Shown: positions 42,244-51,447, counted from the stretch's first letter. The stretch is DNA of 64,000 bases from Gordonia prachuapensis (GCF_036350515.1 NZ_JAZDUE010000007.1:1-64000); one strand, 5' to 3'. Numbers and translations are program-made. Notes: generated by a model from the letters alone, not told the origin.

Positions 42244-44418
42244 ATGACCGAGACCAACCACCGATGGGCAGTGCTGCGTCGCGACGGCGCCGCCCTTGTT
42301 GTCGGACCGGGGGCCCCGGATGGCCTTCCCGCGGTGCTGCACTGGGGTGCGGACCTGGGTGAGCTGTCCGACGAGACGCTCGAGGCACTGCGACTGGCGG
42401 CAGCACCGGCGGTGCCGCACAGCAGCATCGACGTGCCGCGATGGTTGAGCCTGGCACCAGGACAAGACGACTCCTGGGAGGGAACGCCCGCCCTGGCGTT
42501 GCACCGCAATGGGCGTGGGATTCATCCGCGGTGGACACGGGTTCGCCTCGCGCAGGACGACTGCGGTCACGCGACGGTCACCGCTGCCGATGCATTGAAC
42601 GGACTGTCGTGGCGGATGGACCTCGAACTCGCGGTCGGCGGCATCCTGCGCGTCCGGCAGACCGTCACCAACACCTTGCCCGGTCAGGAGGCACTGACGT
42701 TGGACGGGGCGCAGATCCTGCTGCCGCTGCCGGACACCGCGACCGAAGTGCTCGATACCACCGGACGCCATTGTCGCGAGCACACCCCACAGCGGCGTGC
42801 GTTCGGGCACGGCACCACTCTGCGGGCCTCGCGCCGCGGCCGCACCGGACACGACGCGACGCTGCTCCTGTTCGCGGGCTCCGCGGGGTTCGGCTTCCGC
42901 AGCGGTGAGGTGTGGGGTGTGCATGTGGCATGGAGCGGCAATCACGCGCACTTCGCCGAACGCCTGCCTGAGCGGGCCGGACAGTCGTCGGCGGTGATCG
43001 GTGGGGGCGAGCTCCTTGCCGCGGGTGAGATCGTGCTGGCGGCGGACGAGTCGTACACCTCGCCGTGGGTGTCGTTCGTCTATTCCGGTTGCGGGCTCGA
43101 CGGCGCTGCCGCGGCCATGCACCGCTGGCTGCGCGAACGCCCCGGGCACCCGCGGTCGGCGCGGCCTCTGGTGGTGAACACCTGGGAAGGCGTCTACTTC
43201 GACCACGATCTGTCCCGGCTGCTGCGCCTCGCCGACGCCGCCGCGAAGGTTGGTGCAGAGCGCTTCGTCCTCGACGACGGCTGGTTCCGCAACCGCCGCG
43301 ACGACCGAGCCGGCCTCGGCGACTGGACGATCGACCCGGAGGTGTGGCCGTCGGGTCTCGCGCCGCTGTTCGACCACGTCCGTGCCCTCGGTATGGAGCC
43401 GGGGCTGTGGGTGGAGCCCGAGATGGCCAACCCCGACTCCGATCTGGTGCGAGAGCACCCCGACTGGTTCCTGGCCCCGGCCGATCGGTTGCCGGCGAGC
43501 TGGCGGTACCAGCACGTGCTGGACCTGAGCCGCCCCGAGGTGTACGACTACCTGGTCGCGAGCCTGGATGCGGTGATCACCGCCGAGCGGCCGGGCTACC
43601 TCAAATGGGACCACAATCGGGACGTGATCGCCGCGCTCAGCCGCGACGGGCACGCCGGGGTGCACCGGCAGACCGACGCCCTGTACCGGCTGCTCGACGA
43701 TCTGCGGGCCCGGCATCCCGGCCTGGAGATCGAGTCCTGCGCGTCCGGGGGCGCCCGGGTGGACCTGGGCATTCTCGAGCACACCGACCGGGTGTGGGCC
43801 TCGGACACCAACGACCCCCTGGAACGGCAGCGACTCCAGCGCTGGACCGCCCAGCTGATCCCGCCGGAACTGCTGGGTGCACACGTCGGGCCGGCGATCT
43901 CGCACACCACCGGCCGATACGCGACATTGCAGTTCCGGTGCCTGACGGCGTTGTTCGGGCACGCCGGGATGGAACTCGATCTGAGCGGTCTCGAGGAGAC
44001 CGAACTCGAGCAGCTGGCCCGGTGGGCTTTGCGCTACAAGGAGTTCCGCGGATTGATCCACACCGGCACGATGGTGCGTTCCGACCATCCCGATCCGTCG
44101 GTGTGGGTGCACGGTGCGGTATCCGCGGAGCGCGACGAGGCGGTGTTCGCGGTGGTGAAGATGGATACGTCCGCAGAGGACCGCTCGGACCGGATCCGGT
44201 TGCCGGGCCTCGATGCGACGCGCACCTACCGCGTGTCGCTCGTCCCGGAGCTCACCGACGCCGGACACTCGGTCGCGCCACCGCAATGGATCCTCGACGG
44301 TGGGCAGCTTGTGGCCCCCGGAGCAGTGCTCGCCCACGCGGGGTTCGCGATCCCGGTCCTTTACCCGCAGACCGGCATGCTGCTGCACGTGCGGGCGATC
44401 GAGGCGGACGTGCGATGA
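42244..44418 (+). CDS. Alpha-galactosidase, glycoside hydrolase family 36
   Basis: A 724-residue GH36 enzyme that releases galactose from alpha-galactosides. The catalytic barrel has RFVLDDGWF, GLWVEPEMANPDSDL, the nucleophile Asp456 in LKWDHNRD and the acid/base Asp507 in ESCASGGARVDLGI. No signal peptide is present, so hydrolysis is intracellular after import. ATG 42244 is chosen over the GTG at 42190, because GTG 42190 overlaps the lipoprotein stop and has no ribosome site; GAAAGTGGA precedes 42244. Its stop overlaps galE by 4 bp. Confidence 0.92.
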   Translation: MTETNHRWAVLRRDGAALVVGPGAPDGLPAVLHWGADLGELSDETLEALRLAAAPAVPHSSIDVPRWLSLAPGQDDSWEGTPALALHRNGRGIHPRWTRVRLAQDDCGHATVTAADALNGLSWRMDLELAVGGILRVRQTVTNTLPGQEALTLDGAQILLPLPDTATEVLDTTGRHCREHTPQRRAFGHGTTLRASRRGRTGHDATLLLFAGSAGFGFRSGEVWGVHVAWSGNHAHFAERLPERAGQSSAVIGGGELLAAGEIVLAADESYTSPWVSFVYSGCGLDGAAAAMHRWLRERPGHPRSARPLVVNTWEGVYFDHDLSRLLRLADAAAKVGAERFVLDDGWFRNRRDDRAGLGDWTIDPEVWPSGLAPLFDHVRALGMEPGLWVEPEMANPDSDLVREHPDWFLAPADRLPASWRYQHVLDLSRPEVYDYLVASLDAVITAERPGYLKWDHNRDVIAALSRDGHAGVHRQTDALYRLLDDLRARHPGLEIESCASGGARVDLGILEHTDRVWASDTNDPLERQRLQRWTAQLIPPELLGAHVGPAISHTTGRYATLQFRCLTALFGHAGMELDLSGLEETELEQLARWALRYKEFRGLIHTGTMVRSDHPDPSVWVHGAVSAERDEAVFAVVKMDTSAEDRSDRIRLPGLDATRTYRVSLVPELTDAGHSVAPPQWILDGGQLVAPGAVLAHAGFAIPVLYPQTGMLLHVRAIEADVR

Positions 44419-45386
44419 AGCTGCTCGTCACCGGCGGGGCCGGATACGTCGGCAGCGTCTGCGCGCGAGTGCTGCTCGATCGCGGTCACGAGGTGGTGAT
44501 CGTCGACGACCTGTCCACCGGCAGCGAACAGGCGATCCCCGCCGGGGCCGCGTTCGTCGCCGGTGACGTCGGCGAGGCCGCCGGCTGGTTGCTCGACGGA
44601 GGGGTATTCGACGGGGTGCTGCACTTCGCGGCGCGTTCGCTCGTCGGCGAGTCGGTGCAGTCACCGGAGACGTACTGGTACGGCAACGTGGTGAAGACCC
44701 TGGAACTGCTCGAGGCGATGCGGGTCTCGCGGACTCCGCGCCTGGTGTTCTCGTCGACCGCGGCGACCTACGGCGAACCGGATTCAACACCGATCACCGA
44801 AGACGCGCCCACCCGGCCAACCAACCCGTACGGGGCCACCAAACTCGCGGTGGACCACGCGATCGGGTCGTACGCGGTTGCGCACGGCCTGGCTGCGACG
44901 AGCCTGCGGTACTTCAACGTCGCCGGAGCATTCGCCGGGCTCGGCGAAAACCACCCGACCGAAACGCATCTGATCCCGTTGGTGTTACAGGTCGCGGCCG
45001 GACGTCGGGAGGCGATCTCGGTGTTCGGCACCGACTGGCCGACCCGCGACGGCACCGCGATCCGCGACTACATCCACATCCGCGACCTCGCCGAGGCGCA
45101 TGTGCTCGCTCTCGAGTCCTCCCGGGCCGGCTCGCACCATATCTACAACCTCGGCAGCGGTGCCGGAGCCACCGTGCGCGAGGTGATCTCGGCATGTGAG
45201 CGGGTCACCGGACGCCCGATCCCCTCCGTTGACGGGCCACGTCGCGCCGGTGACCCCGCCGTGCTGGTCGCATCGAGTGAGAAGGCGACGGTCGAACTGG
45301 GCTGGCGACCACGGCACGCCGGTCTTGACGAGATCGTTCTCGATGCCTGGGAACTCTTCCGGACGCGATTGCCCACTGGGTGGTAG
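44415..45386 (+). CDS. galE: UDP-glucose 4-epimerase
   Basis: A 323-residue extended SDR. It has LLVTGGAGYVGSVCARVLLD (NAD loop), VVIVDDLSTG, LHFAARSLVGESV, FSSTAATYGEP, NPYGATKLAVD (catalytic Tyr-x3-Lys), LRYFNVAGAF and RDYIHIRDLAEAH. It recycles UDP-galactose to UDP-glucose, completing the Leloir route with galK and galT of the divergent operon. Its ATG overlaps the alpha-galactosidase stop. A very strong hairpin follows. Confidence 0.95.
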   Translation: MKLLVTGGAGYVGSVCARVLLDRGHEVVIVDDLSTGSEQAIPAGAAFVAGDVGEAAGWLLDGGVFDGVLHFAARSLVGESVQSPETYWYGNVVKTLELLEAMRVSRTPRLVFSSTAATYGEPDSTPITEDAPTRPTNPYGATKLAVDHAIGSYAVAHGLAATSLRYFNVAGAFAGLGENHPTETHLIPLVLQVAAGRREAISVFGTDWPTRDGTAIRDYIHIRDLAEAHVLALESSRAGSHHIYNLGSGAGATVREVISACERVTGRPIPSVDGPRRAGDPAVLVASSEKATVELGWRPRHAGLDEIVLDAWELFRTRLPTGW

Positions 45387-45411
45387 CGCAGTCATCGCGC
45401 CCAGCCCCGCA

Positions 45412-45453
45412 TGGATTCGCCCGGCCGGTTTGATGACCGGCCGGGCGAATCCA
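45412..45453. terminator. Strong bidirectional hairpin terminator
   Basis: TGGATTCGCCCGGCCGGT (45412-45429) and ACCGGCCGGGCGAATCCA (45436-45453) are perfectly complementary: an 18-bp stem with a 6-base loop between convergent galE and the SDR gene. It marks the right end of the galactoside island. Confidence 0.9.
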
Positions 45454-45489
45454 CGCGGAGCGACTGCTGAGAGTGTCAGCCGCGATGCG

Positions 45490-46362
45490 TCAACCGTTGT
45501 ACTTGGCGAGCATTCCCGCATCGACCGGGAGGTTGATCCCGGTGACCCGCTTGGACTCGTCGGACAGCAGCCACACCACCGCGTCGGTGACGTCGGAGAC
45601 GTCGATCCACGGCATGTCGAGCAGATTGATGCGCTTGAGCACCTCCACGCCGTCGTCGAGGCTCGGCTCATCCAAGTCAGGACGGAAGATCTTGGCGGCC
45701 AGCGGATTGTCGATCATCGGGGTGCGAACGTTGGTCGGATGGATCGAGTTCGCCCGGATTCCGTAGGGGGCGAGCTCATTGGCGAGCGAGCCGATGAGCC
45801 CGACGACACCGTGTTTCGCGGCAACGTAGTGACTCACCCCGGGAATTCCGCGCAACCCCGCGATCGAGCTGATGCCGACCAGCGATCCGCCGTTGCCGGC
45901 GTCGATCATGTGCGGGATCGCGGCGCGGAACGTGGACCAGACGCCGGTGAGGTTGACGTCGAGCATGGTGCGCCACTGCTCGGGCGTGAGCTGCCAGGTC
46001 TGGGCCGGCGCGCCGAGGATGCCGGCGTTGGCGACCACGGCGTCGAGTCTGCCGAGGTCGGCGACCGCCGACGTCACTGTCTCGACCATCGCGTCGGCGT
46101 CGCGCACGTCGACGGTGGCGCGGTGGACTCGGGCGCCGAGTTCCTTCAGTTCGCGGTGTACGTCGTCGAGCTCGTCGGCGGTGCCCAGCGGGTACCCCAC
46201 GGTGTCCACCGTGCCGGCGATGTCGGTGATGACGAGATCGGCGCCCTCTGCGGCGAGTGCAAGTGCGTGCGACCGGCCCTGTCCGCGCGCGGCACCCGTA
46301 ACGAGAGCGACCTTTCCGACCATGCGGCCGGTTCGCGGTGAGTCAGGTGCGTTGGATGTCAT
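45490..46362 (-). CDS. Mycofactocin-coupled SDR family oxidoreductase (carveol dehydrogenase-like)
   Basis: A 290-residue SDR of the subfamily that uses tightly bound NAD and is coupled to mycofactocin (TIGR03971 type). It has VALVTGAARGQGRSHALALA, the long insert around VGYPLGTADELDDVHRE, WRTMLDVNLTGVWSTF, GISSIAGLRGIPGVSHYVAA with K after, NSIHPTNVRTPMID and FRPDLDEP. Rhodococcus carveol dehydrogenase belongs here. It should oxidise a secondary or terpenoid alcohol. It lies 36 bp after the cupin gene in an operon with the ACGAACG-type operator upstream. Confidence 0.88.
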   Translation of the reverse strand: MTSNAPDSPRTGRMVGKVALVTGAARGQGRSHALALAAEGADLVITDIAGTVDTVGYPLGTADELDDVHRELKELGARVHRATVDVRDADAMVETVTSAVADLGRLDAVVANAGILGAPAQTWQLTPEQWRTMLDVNLTGVWSTFRAAIPHMIDAGNGGSLVGISSIAGLRGIPGVSHYVAAKHGVVGLIGSLANELAPYGIRANSIHPTNVRTPMIDNPLAAKIFRPDLDEPSLDDGVEVLKRINLLDMPWIDVSDVTDAVVWLLSDESKRVTGINLPVDAGMLAKYNG

Positions 46363-46398
46363 GGGATACCTCAGCTTTCGCGGATCAGAACGATGCGC

Positions 46399-46824
46399 TC
46401 ACGCGCGGCGGTAGCCTTCGAGGCTGGCGTCGTCGACATCGTCGAGGTTCACGACGATGTTGTCGGGGGTGCGGGTGGTCAGCCAGATGAGCTCCTCGGT
46501 CGTGCTCATGTTCGCCTCCACATGCGGCATGAACGGCGGAACGAACACGAAGTCGCCCTCGGCCATGTCGTAGTACTCGGTGTAGTTCTCGCCGAAGTAG
46601 ATGCGCCCGTGGCCCTTGAGGACGTAACCGCCGGTCTCGGCCTCTCCGTGGTGATGCGGGAACGAACGGTATCCGGGCTTGTTGGACACTTTCCCGTACC
46701 AGATCTTGGTCGCCGGGGTGTGCTGGATGCTGACGCCCGAGACGCGCACTGCGCCCCCGGACTGTCCGGTGTCCCCGTACTCCTCGCCCTGCCGAGTGAT
46801 CACCGGTTTGTCGGTTGCGGCCAT
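46399..46824 (-). CDS. Cupin-domain protein
   Basis: A 141-residue single-domain cupin. Motif 1 is FPHHHGEAETGGYVLKGHGR and motif 2 is GDFVFVPPFMPHVEANMS, with His and Glu metal ligands present. It might be a small metal-dependent isomerase/dioxygenase-like enzyme or a sensing protein; the sequence does not settle this. The ATG at 46824 follows AAGGAGGAG. The upstream operator at 46841-46864 and the downstream SDR place it in the terpenoid-like regulon. Confidence 0.83.
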   Translation of the reverse strand: MAATDKPVITRQGEEYGDTGQSGGAVRVSGVSIQHTPATKIWYGKVSNKPGYRSFPHHHGEAETGGYVLKGHGRIYFGENYTEYYDMAEGDFVFVPPFMPHVEANMSTTEELIWLTTRTPDNIVVNLDDVDDASLEGYRRA

Positions 46825-46840
46825 GATGGCTCCTCCTTGT

Positions 46841-46864
46841 AACAAACGAACGTACGCTCGCAAC
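46841..46864 (-). promoter_or_regulatory. ACGAACGT-type operator before cupin-SDR operon
   Basis: AAACGAACGTACGCTCGCAA (about 46843-46862) lies 19 bp before the cupin ATG. On the minus strand it follows TTGCGG-N18-TAAAGT, a plausible promoter. It is a member of the eight-site set. Confidence 0.68.
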
Positions 46865-46906
46865 TTTAGCGCCGTTGGTGTGACGCCCGCAATAGGTCCA
46901 AAGGCC

Positions 46907-47791
46907 CTATGTCGTGGGCGCGCGGACGAGACCCTCCTGATTGGCCGTGGCCACCAGTGCTCCGGTGGCGTCACGGAAGTGCGCGGTGCACAGTGCCCGG
47001 CCGCCGGCGGTGACCGGACTCGTCTGCTCGACGCTCAACCACTGGTCCACGTGGGGAATCGCGTGGAACCACATCGCATGATCGACACTGGCACCCTCGG
47101 TGTACCCGTTCCCGTACCAGGACCGCCCGAGCGGCATGAGTGCGGGATCGAGCAGGTTCAGGTCGGACAGGAAGGCCAGAAGGGCGCAGTTCGTCGTCGG
47201 ATCGAGCTGCTGGTCAACTCGCGGCTCCGCCGCCCGAGCCCAGAACCGCTGAATCGGCCTCTGTGTCACGCCGGATGCGAGAGCCGACGGGTCATCGACG
47301 AAGCGGATGTCGAAGGGTTGCCCATCGGCCCACCACGCTGGGAGCGCGGACCGTGCGGATGCGAGGCGGTCGCCCAGCTCAGCAAGTGTTGTCGGCTCTG
47401 GCAGCGGGGTTGCGTCCGACTCCTGTCGATCGAGCTCGGTCTCGCCGAAGAGTTCTTTCGCGGCGAACGACGTGGTCATGGTGAAGATCTGGTTGTCGTG
47501 CTGGCGCGCGTGTACGACACGGGTGCTGAGGGTGCCGCCGTCGCGAACCGTGTCCACGTCCAGGTGAACCGGCAGATCCGGATCTCCTCCGCGGAGGAAG
47601 TAGGCGTGCAGCGAATGCGGAGCTCGGCCGGTGGGCACCGTGTATCCGGCGGCCACCAGTGCCTGGGCCAACACCTGGCCGCCGAAGAGCCGGGGTAGCC
47701 GATGGGTCCACGTCGGTCCGACGAAGGTGCACTCGCCGCGGCGGGCGACGTCGAGAACGTCGAGGAGCTCGGTGAACAGCGCAGCGCTCAT
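46907..47791 (-). CDS. Acyl-CoA thioesterase II (TesB-like)
   Basis: A 294-residue double-hotdog thioesterase. It has LPRLFGGQVLAQALVAAGYT, HSLHAYFLRGGDPDLPV, FTMTTSFAAKE and the C-terminal SVDHAMWFHAIPHVDQWLSV with GGRALCTAHFRDATGALVAT. It hydrolyses acyl-CoA to acid and CoA, possibly relieving CoA trapping in the pathway. The ATG follows TTGGAGG. It is divergent from the FAH-family gene across the operator at 47871. Confidence 0.88.
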   Translation of the reverse strand: MSAALFTELLDVLDVARRGECTFVGPTWTHRLPRLFGGQVLAQALVAAGYTVPTGRAPHSLHAYFLRGGDPDLPVHLDVDTVRDGGTLSTRVVHARQHDNQIFTMTTSFAAKELFGETELDRQESDATPLPEPTTLAELGDRLASARSALPAWWADGQPFDIRFVDDPSALASGVTQRPIQRFWARAAEPRVDQQLDPTTNCALLAFLSDLNLLDPALMPLGRSWYGNGYTEGASVDHAMWFHAIPHVDQWLSVEQTSPVTAGGRALCTAHFRDATGALVATANQEGLVRAPTT

Positions 47792-47840
47792 GTCGAACCT
47801 CCAAGAACGGCACGGGTGCCGAATGGGTAATGCGGGGCTG

Positions 47841-47892
47841 TTGACGTTCTATCCGGAACCACGCTAGATTACAAACGAACGCTTGTTCTTAC
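47841..47892 (+). promoter_or_regulatory. Promoter and operator for FAH-accA operon
   Basis: TTGACG (47841-47846), an 18-bp spacer and TAGATT (47865-47870) are followed at once by ACAAACGAACGCTTGTTCTT (47871-47890). The operator covers the presumed transcription start. TesB on the other strand may share it. Confidence 0.7.
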
Positions 47893-47905
47893 AGTGAGGG
47901 TGATG

Positions 47906-48760
47906 ATGAGGTTTGCCACGGTGCGGACGCCCGACGGTCCCCGCGTGTTGATGGACCGCCGAGGTAGTCGGATCCAGTTGCCGTTCTCGTCGATGCGTGA
48001 GGCGCTCGACGCAGGGGTGCACGAACACGCCGATGACTACTCTGGGTTCGAGATCGGTTCGGGCTCTGTCGACCTCGCGCCCGCCGTGGTCGATCCGGGC
48101 AAGGTCATCTGTGTCGGCCACAACTATCGTGCACACATCCTCGAGATGGGTCATCCGCTGCCCGAGGTGCCCAACGTGTTCTCGAAGTTCACGACAGCGT
48201 TGGTCGGACCTGACGATCCGATCAGCCTGTGGACGGACTCGGCCGCATGGGATTGGGAAGCCGAGCTCGCGCTCGTTGTCGGCCGTCGGGTACACCGCGC
48301 CGATGCTGACGAAGCTCGCGCGGCGATTGCCGGATACACGGTGGCCAACGACATCTCCGCGCGAGACTGGCAGCGTCGTTCCACGCAGTGGCTGCTCGGC
48401 AAGACTTTTGATGCGACCACTCCCGTTGGTCCGTGGATCGTGACGCCGGACGAGGTCGACCATGCCGCGGATCTGGAGATCACCTGCACCGTCGACGGCC
48501 GGGTGGTGCAGCACTCGAGCACCGCCGATCTCCTGTTCGGTCCCGCCGAACTCGTCTCGTACCTCTCGACGGTCATGACCCTGCATCCCGGTGACCTCGT
48601 TCTGACCGGCACGCCGGCGGGGGTGGGTGCCGGTCGCGATCCTCAGGTGTTCCTCACGCCTGGCCAGACGGTGCGGACAGAGATCGCAGGCCTGGGTGCC
48701 TGCACCAACGAATGCGTGGCTCGCGCAGGCAGCCGGGCGGACAAGGAGTTGACCTCATGA
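47906..48760 (+). CDS. Fumarylacetoacetate hydrolase (FAH) family protein
   Basis: About 284 residues. It has the FAH fold: PGKVICVGHNYRAHILEMGH, NVFSKFTTALVGPDDPI, WEAELALVVGRRVHRADADE with metal-binding Glu, GYTVANDISARDWQRR, PVGPWIVTPDEV and LTGTPAGVGAGRDP. Members hydrolyse, decarboxylate or isomerise 2-oxo or 1,3-diketo acids with Mg2+. The substrate here is not known. The start is one of two adjacent ATGs (47903/47906) after GTGAGGG. Its stop overlaps the carboxylase alpha subunit by 4 bp. Confidence 0.87.
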   Translation: MRFATVRTPDGPRVLMDRRGSRIQLPFSSMREALDAGVHEHADDYSGFEIGSGSVDLAPAVVDPGKVICVGHNYRAHILEMGHPLPEVPNVFSKFTTALVGPDDPISLWTDSAAWDWEAELALVVGRRVHRADADEARAAIAGYTVANDISARDWQRRSTQWLLGKTFDATTPVGPWIVTPDEVDHAADLEITCTVDGRVVQHSSTADLLFGPAELVSYLSTVMTLHPGDLVLTGTPAGVGAGRDPQVFLTPGQTVRTEIAGLGACTNECVARAGSRADKELTS

Positions 48761-50571
48761 TCGGCAAACTGTTGATCGCCAACCGTGGCGAGATCGCGGT
48801 TCGGATCATCCGAACCTGCACCGAACTCGGGATCGCGAGCGTCGCGGTGCACTCCGACCCCGATGCGGCGGCTCGCCACGTGCGACTGGCCGACGAGGCG
48901 GTCGCGCTCGGTGGTGTCTCGCCCGGCGAGTCGTATCTCGACATCGACAAGATCATCTCCGCGGCGAAGCAGACCGGTGCCGAAGCCGTTCACCCGGGGT
49001 ACGGGTTCCTTGCCGAGAACGCGGACTTCGCTCAGGCGGTGCAGGACGCCGGTCTGATCTGGGTCGGGCCGCCCCCGAAGGCGATCGATGTCATGGGTGA
49101 GAAGGTGGCCGCCCGGGCGGTTGCCCAGCGCGCCGATGTGCCCGGCGTGCCGGGCAGCGGCGGCGCCATCGAATCGGCGGATCAGGTCACCGAGTTCGGC
49201 GCCGAGTACGGCTATCCGGTGGCGATCAAGGCCTCCTACGGCGGTGGTGGGCGTGGTATGCGCGTGGTGGCCGATGCGTCGCATGCCGCAGCGTCCTTCG
49301 ACGCCGCGCGCACCGAGGCGACGGCGGCCTTCGGCCGTGGTGATGTGTACCTCGAGCGCTATCTGTCCCACGCTCGTCACGTCGAGGTTCAGGTCTTCGC
49401 CGACCAGTACGGAAATGCGGTCTGGCTCGGTGACCGCGACTGCTCGGTGCAGCGTCGGCACCAGAAACTGGTCGAGGAGGCGCCGGCGCCCGGACTGTCC
49501 GACGCGCTGCGGCGGGCGATGGGGGAGGCATCGGTTCGCCTCGCCAAGGAAGTCGACTACGTCGGCGCGGGCACCGTCGAGTATCTGGTCGAAGCGGCCG
49601 ACGACCGCTTCTACTTTCTCGAGATGAACACTCGAATTCAGGTGGAGCATCCGGTCACCGAGGCCACCCTCGGGGTTGATCTCATTGCCGAACAACTCAG
49701 GGTCGCCTCCGGCGAGCCGTTGAGCTTCCGCGGGTCCGGGATCGAGCCGCGTGGCCACGCGATCGAGGTCCGCATCAACGCCGAAAACGTCGCCGACGGC
49801 CTGTTCCTGCCGTCACCGGGACCACTCGGCACCGTCTCCGCTCCCGACCGTGCCGGTGTCCGTTGGGACTCCGGCTACGACTCGGGCGACGAGGTGGCGC
49901 CCCACTACGACAGCATGGTCGGCAAGCTCATCGCGTGGGCACCCACCCGCACGCATGCGATCGCCCGGATGCGCAGGGCGCTCGACGAACTGACGATCAC
50001 CGGGGTCCCCACCACAGCGCCTGCTGCGCAGGCGGTACTCGCCCAGGACGATTTCGCCGCGGCCGCCATCAACACCAACTGGCTCGAACGCGACATCGAT
50101 CTGGCCGCGCTGCTGCCGTCCGCTGGGTCAACGCCATCGGTCGGGGAGGACGCGGACACCAGTGATGACGAGCCCGCTGCACGCGACGAGGTGTGGGTGG
50201 GCGACCGTCGCTACGTCATCCCGTTCTTCGGGGCGTCGCAGGTGGTCTCTGGCGCAGCCGACACGACCATCGCACAGGCGTCGCCGCGCCGCGCAGGCGG
50301 TGCCGGTTCCCGGCGCAAGGGTAAGCGGGCATCGGCGGCCGGTAGCGGGCAGGTGACCAGCCCGATGCAGGGCACGGTGACCGACGTCAACGTGGCCCAG
50401 GGGCAGGCCGTGTCCGTCGGTGAGATCCTGATGATCGTCGAGGCGATGAAGATGCAGAACCCGATCCGTGCCGCCATCGACGGGGTGGTGTCCAGTCTCG
50501 CGGCGAAGGTGGGCGACGTCGTCGCCTCCGGCGACGAACTCGCGGTCATCGCGCCGGCTGCGGACGACTGA
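48757..50571 (+). CDS. Acyl-CoA carboxylase alpha subunit (biotin carboxylase + biotin carrier)
   Basis: A 604-residue protein. The N-terminal biotin carboxylase has LLIANRGEIAVRIIRTC, AVHPGYGFLAENADFA, the ATP-grasp loop YGGGGRGMRV, DRDCSVQRRHQKLVEEAPAP and EMNTRIQVEHPVTE. A linker follows, then a C-terminal biotinyl domain with EAMKMQ (biotin Lys about 565). It works with the carboxyltransferase at 55741. It resembles AccA1 of M. tuberculosis, which forms methylcrotonyl-CoA carboxylase with AccD1 in leucine breakdown, though it is somewhat shorter. The ATG overlaps the FAH stop (ATGA). Confidence 0.92.
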   Translation: MIGKLLIANRGEIAVRIIRTCTELGIASVAVHSDPDAAARHVRLADEAVALGGVSPGESYLDIDKIISAAKQTGAEAVHPGYGFLAENADFAQAVQDAGLIWVGPPPKAIDVMGEKVAARAVAQRADVPGVPGSGGAIESADQVTEFGAEYGYPVAIKASYGGGGRGMRVVADASHAAASFDAARTEATAAFGRGDVYLERYLSHARHVEVQVFADQYGNAVWLGDRDCSVQRRHQKLVEEAPAPGLSDALRRAMGEASVRLAKEVDYVGAGTVEYLVEAADDRFYFLEMNTRIQVEHPVTEATLGVDLIAEQLRVASGEPLSFRGSGIEPRGHAIEVRINAENVADGLFLPSPGPLGTVSAPDRAGVRWDSGYDSGDEVAPHYDSMVGKLIAWAPTRTHAIARMRRALDELTITGVPTTAPAAQAVLAQDDFAAAAINTNWLERDIDLAALLPSAGSTPSVGEDADTSDDEPAARDEVWVGDRRYVIPFFGASQVVSGAADTTIAQASPRRAGGAGSRRKGKRASAAGSGQVTSPMQGTVTDVNVAQGQAVSVGEILMIVEAMKMQNPIRAAIDGVVSSLAAKVGDVVASGDELAVIAPAADD

Positions 50572-50576
50572 CGCCC

Positions 50577-51314
50577 ATGGTCTCCGTCACCCTCGTCACC
50601 GGCGCCGCGGGTGGGCTCGGAACAGCGGTCGTCGACAGGTTCGCCCAGCGCGGCGACACGATTGTCGCGGTCGATCGCGACGCGGAGTTGCTTCAGGCAG
50701 TCGTGGACACATCCCGTGCACGCGGGGCCGATGTCCACGCGTTCGCCGCTGACCTGACGGACGCCGCCGCCATCGGCGATCTCGCCGCGCGGGTGCACGA
50801 GCGGGTCGGACGCGTGACCACTCTGCTCAACCTCGCTGGATACCTTCATCGCGGACGAGTTGCCGACACCGACCTGGACCAATGGTCGCGCAGCCTCGAC
50901 GTCAACGTGACCGCACCGTTCCTGCTCACCAAGGCGTTCCGCGACGACCTCCGCGAGGCGACTCGAGGTCGGATCGTGAACTGCTCGTCGATCAGCGCCT
51001 CGGTGGGATATCCGTTGCCGGCCTACGCCGCCTCCAAGGCGGCGCTGTCGAGTCTGACCCGGTCATCGCTGTTCGATTTCTGGGGGACGTCGGTGACCGT
51101 CAATGCGGTCGCGCCCGGAGCGATGCGCACGCCGATGGTCGACATCGCCAACGAGGCGAGCATGGTCGCCAAGACGCCGGGTGGCCGTATCGTCACCCCA
51201 CAGGAAGTCGCCGCCACGATCGCCTTCCTGGCGAGCGACGACGCGCAGGGTATCAACGGTGTCACCGTCACCATCGACGGCGGCGCCACCGCAGTGTTCA
51301 GCTACCTCGCCTAG
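50577..51314 (+). CDS. Short-chain dehydrogenase/reductase
   Basis: A 245-residue classical SDR: VTLVTGAAGGLGTAVVDRFA, LLNLAGYLHRG (in place of NNAG), NCSSISASVGYPLPAYAASK with Ser-Tyr-Lys, NAVAPGAMRTPMVD and GINGVTVTIDGGAT. It lacks the insert of the mycofactocin-coupled subfamily. It probably handles a hydroxyacyl or alcohol intermediate. It lies 5 bp after the carboxylase alpha subunit with no obvious ribosome site of its own, so coupled expression is likely. Confidence 0.85.
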   Translation: MVSVTLVTGAAGGLGTAVVDRFAQRGDTIVAVDRDAELLQAVVDTSRARGADVHAFAADLTDAAAIGDLAARVHERVGRVTTLLNLAGYLHRGRVADTDLDQWSRSLDVNVTAPFLLTKAFRDDLREATRGRIVNCSSISASVGYPLPAYAASKAALSSLTRSSLFDFWGTSVTVNAVAPGAMRTPMVDIANEASMVAKTPGGRIVTPQEVAATIAFLASDDAQGINGVTVTIDGGATAVFSYLA

Positions 51315-51341
51315 GCGACGCAATGTTGTCCACATTGCAGG

Positions 51342-51396
51342 TTGACACCAGCTGTGTGGTGACTCACACTTAAATACGAACGTACGCTAGTTTTTA
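51342..51396 (+). promoter_or_regulatory. Promoter and operator for SDR-ligase-EthD genes
   Basis: TTGACA (51342-51347), a 17-bp spacer and CACACT (51365-51370) form the promoter. TACGAACGTACGCTAGTT (51375-51392) follows 4 bp later. Spacing and the CACAMT -10 match the promoters of the ABC importer genes. Confidence 0.72.
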
Positions 51397-51447
51397 GCGA
51401 AACCGCCGCGCACCGTGAAAGGCGCGGCACGGACATGAGGAGTTGGC

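Noticed and set aside
42103..44388. Long open frame on the minus strand opposite the alpha-galactosidase
   Set aside because: It has no family motifs and a low-complexity His/Arg/Val-rich product; it is the antisense shadow of a well-supported GH36 gene in high-GC DNA. The same holds for minus frames at 59337-61448, 38846-40654 and 23980-25665.
43065..44414. Upstream extension of galE
   Set aside because: It overlaps the alpha-galactosidase in another frame and is Arg/Gly/Ala-rich without motifs; galE starts at the ATGA overlap at 44415.
34216..45386. The sugar island as a prophage or composite transposon
   Set aside because: No integrase, transposase, direct repeats or tRNA border was seen at either end, only terminators.
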